DNA of 6,959 nt from B21-G16 sp003644825 [NCBI: Candidatus Zhuqueibacterota bacterium] (GTDB lineage Bacteria > SM23-31 > B21-G16). The notes under the pieces were generated by a model. That model ran no database searches. It was given only the letters and a program-made list of their open reading frames with translations, and had not been told where the DNA came from. A program made the translations under genes and the position numbers. The stretch covers positions 1 through 6,959 of the forward strand of contig QNDJ01000079.1 of the NCBI GenBank assembly GCA_003644825.1, given 5' to 3'. Position 1 is the first letter of the stretch. Each line of letters opens with the position of its first letter. Positions 5,817 through 6,959 of the stretch are shown here, in pieces.

Positions 5817-6959
5817 CTTCTTTTACTTTATCTATCATTTCAGGTGGATAAAACTGACCTTCACCACTATTACATACAAGAATCTTTTTTAAATCGCCAT
5901 TTACAAATTTAATAACAATCTTTTCACCACTTGCTTTATTTGCCCCCTCCATTTTACCATCAGAAAATATATAATAAAGACTTTTCGCATTCTTTCTTGC
6001 AACAATACTATCAACAACGCCACCAGTAAAATACATAAAAATAGATTTGCCCTCAAGTTTATTTTTCAAATCTGATTTCCCTGTAGTATCTGCTCTCGAA
6101 TATATAACAGCATTTTCTTTTGATTCTACTCTATAAATTTCTCTCCCTTTCAAATACAGATTTATTTCATCTGAAATTAATTTATCATCTTTGTAGGTTA
6201 CATAAGGTTTGCCCGTAAGATGAGCGATTTCACTCTCCCTTAAATATAAAGCTTCAGAACAATAAGCCACGATCACACCTTTTTTTATTCTAACATTTTC
6301 CTTTACAAAAAAAGAAGTTGAATCATCAGCTTTAAGAAACTCCATTTTTTCGCCTGAAATAAATATAGAATCACCAGAAACTGTATCTTCCACAACTATA
6401 AGGGGATTCCCTTCTAACAAACCATATTCCTTTTTAACAAGATATTTCCCTTTTTCTCCTTCTCCGTATATTCGTTCTTCTTCGTCCCTGAATCTTATAT
6501 TACCTTTAATAAATACTTCTCCATTATCTTCTATGTATTTCATATAATCACAATGCAATTCTCTTTTCAAATCTTTATAAACAACATTATTCTCTGCTTC
6601 GAATATCCTGTCATTATAAAAATATTTTCCCTTTTTTGCCTTCAATATTTTGTTATTCTCAATAATCTTAAATTCTTTATTGCATTTTGCTTCATTTGAT
6701 TTCACAAGATAAAAAATTTCACTGGAAAACAATTTTCGTTTACCATCAAAAATTCTGACATTTCCCGAGAATTTATAATTTTCCGAATCATCAAAATACC
6801 AGGCTGTATCACATTTCATCTCCACATTTTTTCTTACAAGATACACATTCCCCGAAAGTTTTCTCACCAGGCTTCCATTAACCTCATAACTTGAAAGATA
6901 ATCTGCATTTATAAGTTTTATTTCATCATTGTTTCTATCCTGAGGATAAATCCCTGAAC
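5752..6959 (-). CDS. lptA: OstA/LptA-like LPS-transport periplasmic protein (5' partial)
   Basis: Likely a periplasmic bridge protein of the Lpt pathway, carrying LPS between inner and outer membranes. The 401 visible residues are beta-rich with recurring OstA-type units: a GNV/GNI motif followed by a charged segment and an aromatic strand (LSGNVYL, FSGNVRIF, IKGNIRF, then weaker copies such as VKENVRI). The C-terminal part (MEGANKASGEKIVI...NGDLKKI...GQFYPPE) resembles the end of OstA-like proteins as I remember them. The frame runs without a stop to the window edge. A GTG at 6867 is not the real start, because the 30 codons before it already read as OstA sequence (IKLINADYL). A signal peptide is expected just outside the window but is not seen. 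It is much longer than E. coli LptA (about 185 aa). No beta-barrel follows, which argues against LptD. The basic tail overlaps lptB. The family call is good; the exact Lpt role is inferred from the lptB neighbour. Confidence 0.82.
   Translation of the reverse strand, partial: SGIYPQDRNNDEIKLINADYLSSYEVNGSLVRKLSGNVYLVRKNVEMKCDTAWYFDDSENYKFSGNVRIFDGKRKLFSSEIFYLVKSNEAKCNKEFKIIENNKILKAKKGKYFYNDRIFEAENNVVYKDLKRELHCDYMKYIEDNGEVFIKGNIRFRDEEERIYGEGEKGKYLVKKEYGLLEGNPLIVVEDTVSGDSIFISGEKMEFLKADDSTSFFVKENVRIKKGVIVAYCSEALYLRESEIAHLTGKPYVTYKDDKLISDEINLYLKGREIYRVESKENAVIYSRADTTGKSDLKNKLEGKSIFMYFTGGVVDSIVARKNAKSLYYIFSDGKMEGANKASGEKIVIKFVNGDLKKILVCNSGEGQFYPPEMIDKVKEDEEKTANPRTDKKIRKKKGGR

Larger units (their letters stand above)
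47..6959 (-). other. Probable single operon lptA-lptB-rpoN-hslV-hslU-argF-crp-like
   Basis: Seven genes share one strand, with junctions of 65-base overlap, 1-base gap, 10-base gap, 1-base overlap, 36-base gap and 30-base gap. No GC-rich hairpin followed by a T run, and no paired -35/-10 with sensible spacing, is visible between them. The promoter must lie to the right of the window, probably before the missing start of the OstA gene or further upstream. Co-transcription is inferred from spacing only. Confidence 0.75.

Noticed and set aside
5689-5892. Short plus-strand frame of 67 codons
   Set aside because: Antisense to the Walker A region of lptB and the LptA-like tail; the hydrophobic run comes from poly-Lys codons read backwards.
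1-6959. CRISPR arrays, tRNA or rRNA genes, insertion sequences, toxin-antitoxin or defence genes
   Set aside because: Nothing matching these was seen on either strand; coding density is nearly complete with housekeeping-type genes.

Overview
The window is a single block of seven co-directional genes on the minus strand, read from right to left. It is AT-rich throughout and comes from a Gram-negative (diderm) bacterium that exports LPS or a similar glycolipid. This follows from an OstA/LptA-type periplasmic protein directly followed by a well-conserved LptB ATPase. The proteins are lysine- and isoleucine-rich, and the gene order differs from the proteobacterial lptA-lptB-rpoN-hpf-ptsN cluster. 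That would fit a less-studied AT-rich phylum, but the sequence alone does not let me name one.

Layout in transcription order: (1) 6959-5752, a long OstA/LptA-like protein whose frame is still open at the right edge, so its true start lies outside the window; (2) 5816-5085, lptB, overlapping gene 1 by 65 bases; (3) 5083-3659, rpoN (sigma-54), one base after lptB; (4) 3648-3079, hslV, the protease subunit of HslVU; (5) 3079-1730, hslU, its AAA+ unfoldase, with its start sharing one base with the hslV stop; (6) 1693-779, argF, ornithine carbamoyltransferase; (7) 748-47, a Crp/Fnr-type regulator with a cyclic-nucleotide-binding fold. Gaps are 1, 10, 36 and 30 bases where genes do not overlap. I see no GC-rich terminator hairpin and no convincing promoter between genes, so one polycistronic transcript that begins to the right of the window is likely.

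Functionally the block joins LPS transport (OstA/LptA, LptB), an alternative sigma factor, an ATP-dependent cytoplasmic protease, one step of arginine synthesis and a transcription regulator. lptA-lptB-rpoN is a widely conserved neighbourhood. Its continuation into hslVU, argF and a Crp-like gene is the unusual part. All seven genes belong to known families and I found no undescribed system. The points most worth a second look are the long lptA/lptB overlap, the multi-repeat LptA-like protein, the operon composition and a few short AT-rich palindromes at or near gene ends.
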